From the NCBI GenBank assembly GCA_021157815.1, contig JAGGVT010000091.1, positions 1 through 16,101 of the forward strand: a stretch of DNA of 16,101 bases, read 5' to 3'. The notes beneath the pieces are model-generated. The model was not told the origin of the DNA and made no database searches. It worked only from the letters and a program-made list of their open reading frames with translations. Shown here one piece after another: positions 12,968-16,101 of this stretch. Origin of the DNA: a bacterium. GTDB lineage: Bacteria > JAJVIF01 > JAGGVT01. Positions within the stretch are counted from its first letter, which is position 1; each line of letters starts with the position of its first letter. The position numbers and the translations under genes are program-made.

Positions 12968-14800
12968 ATGAGTGAGAAACCTGAGAAACTGGATGTTATC
13001 CTTGCGACTGACTGCGGTTCAACAACAACTAAAGCCATCCTGATTGAAAAAAAAGGTGAAACATACCGCCAGACATATAGAGGCGAGGCTCCAACAACTG
13101 TTGAGGCGCCTTTCGAGGATGTTACCAAGGGTGTGCTTAATTCGATTCAGGAGATAGAGGATTTAAGCGGACGTACATTTCTTGATGGCGACAAAATCAT
13201 AATGCCATCGGATGGAGATGTGGGAGCTGACGCATATATTTCCACATCATCAGCAGGTGGAGGGCTTCAGATGATGGTCGCCGGAGCGGTTTATCAAATG
13301 ACCGGCGAAAGCGCGCAAAGAGCCGCGCTTGGCGCTGGCGCGATTGTCATGGATATCCTCGCTTGCAACGACAAACGCCTTACACATGAAAAAATCGAAC
13401 GCATACGGCAACTTAGGCCGGACATGATTCTGCTTTCCGGCGGAACGGATGGCGGCACTATCAGCCATGTTGTTGAACTTGCGGAAGTTATCGGAGCGGC
13501 TGACCCAAAGCCCCGTCTCGGTATAAGCTACAAACTGCCTGTGATTTTCGCTGGAAACAAGGATGCGCGTGATGTTGTCACACAGGAACTTGGCGAAAAA
13601 ACCGCGCTTACAATTACGGATAATATCAGGCCTGTTCTTGAAAGGGAAAATCTTATGCCGGCAAGGCTAAAGATTCAGGATTTATTCCTTGAACATGTTA
13701 TGGCTCAGGCGCCGGGATATAAAAAACTCATGGAGTGGACATCCGCCCCTATCATGCCAACACCGGGAGCGGTGGGGCTTATCATTTCAACTATTTCAGA
13801 AAAATTGAATTTCAATGTTGTGGGAGTCGATATCGGCGGCGCTACAACGGATATCTTTTCAAGTTTCGAAACAGTATTCAACAGAACTGTCAGCGCGAAC
13901 CTTGGGATGAGTTATTCCGTATCAAACGTGCTTACTGAAGCGACATTGCCGAATGTAATGCGATGGGTGCCGTTTGATATCGATGAACAAGACCTTAGAA
14001 ACAGAATCAAGAACAAAATGATCCGGCCAACCACGATTCCGCAGGAACTCAGCGAGTTAATTATTGAACATGGCCTTGCGCGTGAGGCTTTAAGGCTTGC
14101 GTTTGTATCGCATAAACTTCTCGCGGTCGGATTAAAAGGCGTTCAGCAGGAAAGAAGCATTTCAGACGCTTTTGACCAGTCTGGCACAGGAGCGTCGCTT
14201 ATCCAAATGAAAAGCCTTGATATGCTGGTCGGTTCCGGTGGAGTGCTTTCTCACGCGCCGAGGCGGCAGCAGGCCATGCTGATGATGATTGACTCATTCC
14301 AGCCGGAGTGCGTAACTTTCATGACTGTTGATTCAATTTTCATGATGCCACATCTTGGTGTGCTGACAACAATCAGCGACAAAGCCGCTACTGAAGTGTT
14401 TGAAAAGGACTGCATAATATATCTTGGGACTTGTGTTGCTCCGATCGGAAACACAAAAGAAGGTGACAAGGTTATGGATTATCATATGACAATGCCGGAT
14501 GGCAAGGTCATTTCAGAATCTATACATTATGGGGATTTAAAACTTCACAAACTTGGCCTGAATGATGAAGGATTGCCTATCGAGGTGACATTAGACATGC
14601 ATCCAACTCGCCATTATGACGTAGGTGAAGGCAACGGAAAATCCGTAAAGAAGAAGGTGAGGGGCGGAGTTGTCGGTATTGTCATGGACGCGCGAGGGCG
14701 TCCCTTGACAACCAATCCTGACAGAAAAAAGCGAATTGAACAGATAAATAAATGGGCAACAGAAATGGATTGTTATCCTCAACCAGGAGGTGGTGAGTAA
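12968..14800 (+). CDS. MutL/GlmL family ATPase (glutamate mutase L-type)
   Basis: A 610-residue protein of the MutL (GlmL) family, ASKHA-fold ATPases (actin/Hsp70/sugar-kinase fold) associated with adenosylcobalamin-dependent mutases and thought to act as reactivating chaperones; unrelated to the mismatch-repair MutL. Marks are phosphate-1 loop LATDCGSTTTKAI (about 12-24), ILLSGGTDGGTISHV (about 155-169), phosphate-2 loop VGVDIGGATTDIF (about 285-297), the family block VGSGGVLSHAPRR, then DSIFMMPHLGVL. The start is uncertain: an upstream GTG (12917) and ATG (12947) are in frame, but the family begins just before the first beta strand, favouring ATG 12968, though with no clear Shine-Dalgarno site. 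It overlaps the downstream gene by one base. No B12 enzyme subunit is present in the window, so its client cannot be inferred locally. Confidence 0.9.
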   Translation: MSEKPEKLDVILATDCGSTTTKAILIEKKGETYRQTYRGEAPTTVEAPFEDVTKGVLNSIQEIEDLSGRTFLDGDKIIMPSDGDVGADAYISTSSAGGGLQMMVAGAVYQMTGESAQRAALGAGAIVMDILACNDKRLTHEKIERIRQLRPDMILLSGGTDGGTISHVVELAEVIGAADPKPRLGISYKLPVIFAGNKDARDVVTQELGEKTALTITDNIRPVLERENLMPARLKIQDLFLEHVMAQAPGYKKLMEWTSAPIMPTPGAVGLIISTISEKLNFNVVGVDIGGATTDIFSSFETVFNRTVSANLGMSYSVSNVLTEATLPNVMRWVPFDIDEQDLRNRIKNKMIRPTTIPQELSELIIEHGLAREALRLAFVSHKLLAVGLKGVQQERSISDAFDQSGTGASLIQMKSLDMLVGSGGVLSHAPRRQQAMLMMIDSFQPECVTFMTVDSIFMMPHLGVLTTISDKAATEVFEKDCIIYLGTCVAPIGNTKEGDKVMDYHMTMPDGKVISESIHYGDLKLHKLGLNDEGLPIEVTLDMHPTRHYDVGEGNGKSVKKKVRGGVVGIVMDARGRPLTTNPDRKKRIEQINKWATEMDCYPQPGGGE

Positions 14801-15936
14801 TGGCACACGCATACACACCTGGCTTGAGAGTTACACGTTCCACCGTTTTACAAAAAGAGAGAATCCTTCCTCTTAAGGGCGACGTGGTTGTGAAAGAGGG
14901 AGATGTTCTTACAAGCGATGTTGTCGTTGCACGGACAGATCTGCCCGGTTCAGTTAAAGTACTGAAAAACGTTGTCAACCTTCTGGGATGCGATCCTGAT
15001 GAAATCCACGACTACATGCTTGTTAAGACAGGTGAGCCTATTAAGAAAGGTGATATCATCGCGCAAAACAAACCTTTCCTCGGTTTAACATTCCTGCGGA
15101 CAAGAATACCCAGCCCCGTTGATGGCACTGTCGAAAAAGTCAGCGAAATTACAGGGCAGATTCTTTTCAGGGAACCTCCGATACCTGTTGAGATGGTTGC
15201 ATACATTGATGGAAAAGTTGTTGAAATCGTGCCCAAAGAGGGTGTGGTGATGGAAACAACAGCGACTTTCATTCAAGGCATATTCGGTGTCGGCGGTGAA
15301 AGCTGGGGCGACTTGATAATGGTTGCGACTAGTCCGGATGATGTTCTCACTCCTGACCAGATAACGCCGGCAGTAAAAGACAAAATCGTGGTTGGCGGAA
15401 GCCTGATTACCTATGAAGCTTTTGAAGCCGCAAAAAAACATGGCGCGAGGGGAATTATCAGCGGTGGCCTGAATGATTCAGACCTTAGAAAACTCCTCGG
15501 ATTTGATATAGGTGTCGCTATTACAGGACATGAGAAAATAGGTTTGACAATCATTGTCACCGAGGGTTTTGGTGAAATCGCAATGGCTGAGAAGACATTC
15601 AAACTACTGAAGGAGCGAAATGGCCACAAGGCAAGCATTAACGGCGCGACTCAAATTCGCGCGGGTGTTATAAGGCCTGAAATTGTTATTCCCTGGGATG
15701 GCGATGTTGACGTTTCTATCGAAAGTGCGGATGCTGAACGCGGCGGCATGGGGATCGGCGATCCGGTTCGAATTATCCGAGCGCCTTACTTTGGTGTGAT
15801 TGGCGAAGTTACCGAGCTCCCAAGCGAATTGCATATTGTTGAATCCGGCACGAAAGTCAGGGTACTAAAAGTGAAATTCAAGGACGGCAAGGAGTTTCTC
15901 GTACCGCGCGCAAACGTTGAAATCATAGAGGATTAA
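14800..15936 (+). CDS. MutL-coupled protein, barrel-sandwich-like N-term and KOW-like C-term
   Basis: A 378-residue protein of unknown function, translationally coupled to mutL (TAATG overlap, with AGGAGGTG seven bases before the ATG), so equimolar co-production is likely. The N-terminal ~140 residues have alternating PLKGDVVVKEGDVLTSDVVV and GEPIKKGDIIAQ, then IPSPVDGTVEKVSEITGQIL, segments that read like a biotinyl/lipoyl or barrel-sandwich hybrid fold. A middle alpha/beta part has GVGGESWGDLI (about 162-172) and KIVVGGSLITYEAFEAAKKH, then GARGIISGG (about 195-222). The C-terminal ~60 residues (GDPVRIIRAPYFGVIGEVTE, later DGKEFLVPRANVEIIE) fit a KOW/NusG-like SH3 barrel. No signal peptide, membrane segment or classical catalytic motif. 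No lipoyl/biotin-type Lys motif is evident. I recall such proteins beside mutL in other bacteria but cannot verify this. Confidence 0.8.
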   Translation: MAHAYTPGLRVTRSTVLQKERILPLKGDVVVKEGDVLTSDVVVARTDLPGSVKVLKNVVNLLGCDPDEIHDYMLVKTGEPIKKGDIIAQNKPFLGLTFLRTRIPSPVDGTVEKVSEITGQILFREPPIPVEMVAYIDGKVVEIVPKEGVVMETTATFIQGIFGVGGESWGDLIMVATSPDDVLTPDQITPAVKDKIVVGGSLITYEAFEAAKKHGARGIISGGLNDSDLRKLLGFDIGVAITGHEKIGLTIIVTEGFGEIAMAEKTFKLLKERNGHKASINGATQIRAGVIRPEIVIPWDGDVDVSIESADAERGGMGIGDPVRIIRAPYFGVIGEVTELPSELHIVESGTKVRVLKVKFKDGKEFLVPRANVEIIED

Positions 15937-15986
15937 TTTAAGAATAGAGACAAAAGATAAAAATGGATTCCCGCTTTCGAGCCTGT

Positions 15987-16101
15987 TGAAAAAGGGCTGA
16001 ATGTAGGGTGTAGGTCTCTGTGCCTACCCTAAATATTGGCATAAATACAGGGCAACCACGGAGAGTTGCCCCTACGGTCTGGGACAAAACGGGGTTTTTC
16101 A
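15987..16101. repeat. Palindromic intergenic element, cut by window end
   Basis: After the last gene lies a stretch with nested inverted repeats: TGAAAAA (15987-15993) with TTTTTCA (16095-16101) at the outer edges, TAGGGTGTAGG (16004-16014) with CCTACCCTA (16023-16031, two bases shorter), and GGGCAAC (16050-16056) with GTTGCCC (16065-16071). CCTAC at 16071-16075 can also pair with the GTAGG of the first arm. No ORF. The arrangement resembles dispersed intergenic palindromes; the outer repeat may continue beyond the window. Part of it could also terminate the mutL operon. Confidence 0.6.

Overview
This 16.1 kb window comes from a bacterial chromosome. The sequence points to an uncultivated, moderately AT-rich, Gram-negative-type organism: there is a lipoprotein with a lipobox, sigma-70-like promoters often with an extended -10, Shine-Dalgarno sites on several but not all genes, and tRNA genes that do not encode CCA. 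No rRNA or other strong phylum marker is present, so I do not assign a phylum. The genes are mostly housekeeping or conserved-unknown in short transcription units on both strands, with one toxin-antitoxin pair and palindromic or tandem intergenic repeats between them.

Layout. 1-2.6 kb: the 3' end of a NagD-like HAD phosphatase (+), converging on a 686-residue secreted zinc-metallopeptidase-like lipoprotein (-), with an intrinsic terminator for the latter between them. 2.8-6.6 kb: asnS with a good promoter, then a RecD2-type helicase whose TTG start overlaps the stop of a short upstream ORF that would be leaderless. 6.7-7.3 kb: an MntA/HepT (MNT-HEPN) pair in which hepT has a 1-nt frameshift in its last codons. 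7.35-9.44 kb: a large DUF2723 membrane glycosyltransferase-like protein (-). 9.6-10.1 kb: four tRNAs (Lys-TTT, Glu-TTC, Asp-GTC, Phe-GAA) with internal promoters and terminators. 10.1-10.5 kb: a 21-copy 8-bp tandem repeat and a 104-bp nested palindrome. 10.5-11.9 kb: a HIT-family hydrolase and a coupled pair of small conserved-looking unknown proteins. 11.9-12.7 kb: a SAM methyltransferase (-) apparently frameshifted at a nine-base homopolymer. 12.9-15.9 kb: a two-gene operon of a MutL (GlmL)-type ASKHA ATPase and a 378-residue partner with a barrel-sandwich-like N-terminus and a KOW-like C-terminus. 15.95 kb to the end: another palindromic intergenic element, cut by the window edge.

The most interesting items are the translationally coupled MutL/KOW-protein operon with no B12 mutase in view, the two near-intact genes broken by single-base shifts, the octamer array beside the nested palindrome, and several promoters so close to start codons that leaderless translation is likely. 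All functional calls rest on reading motifs by eye; no database search was run.
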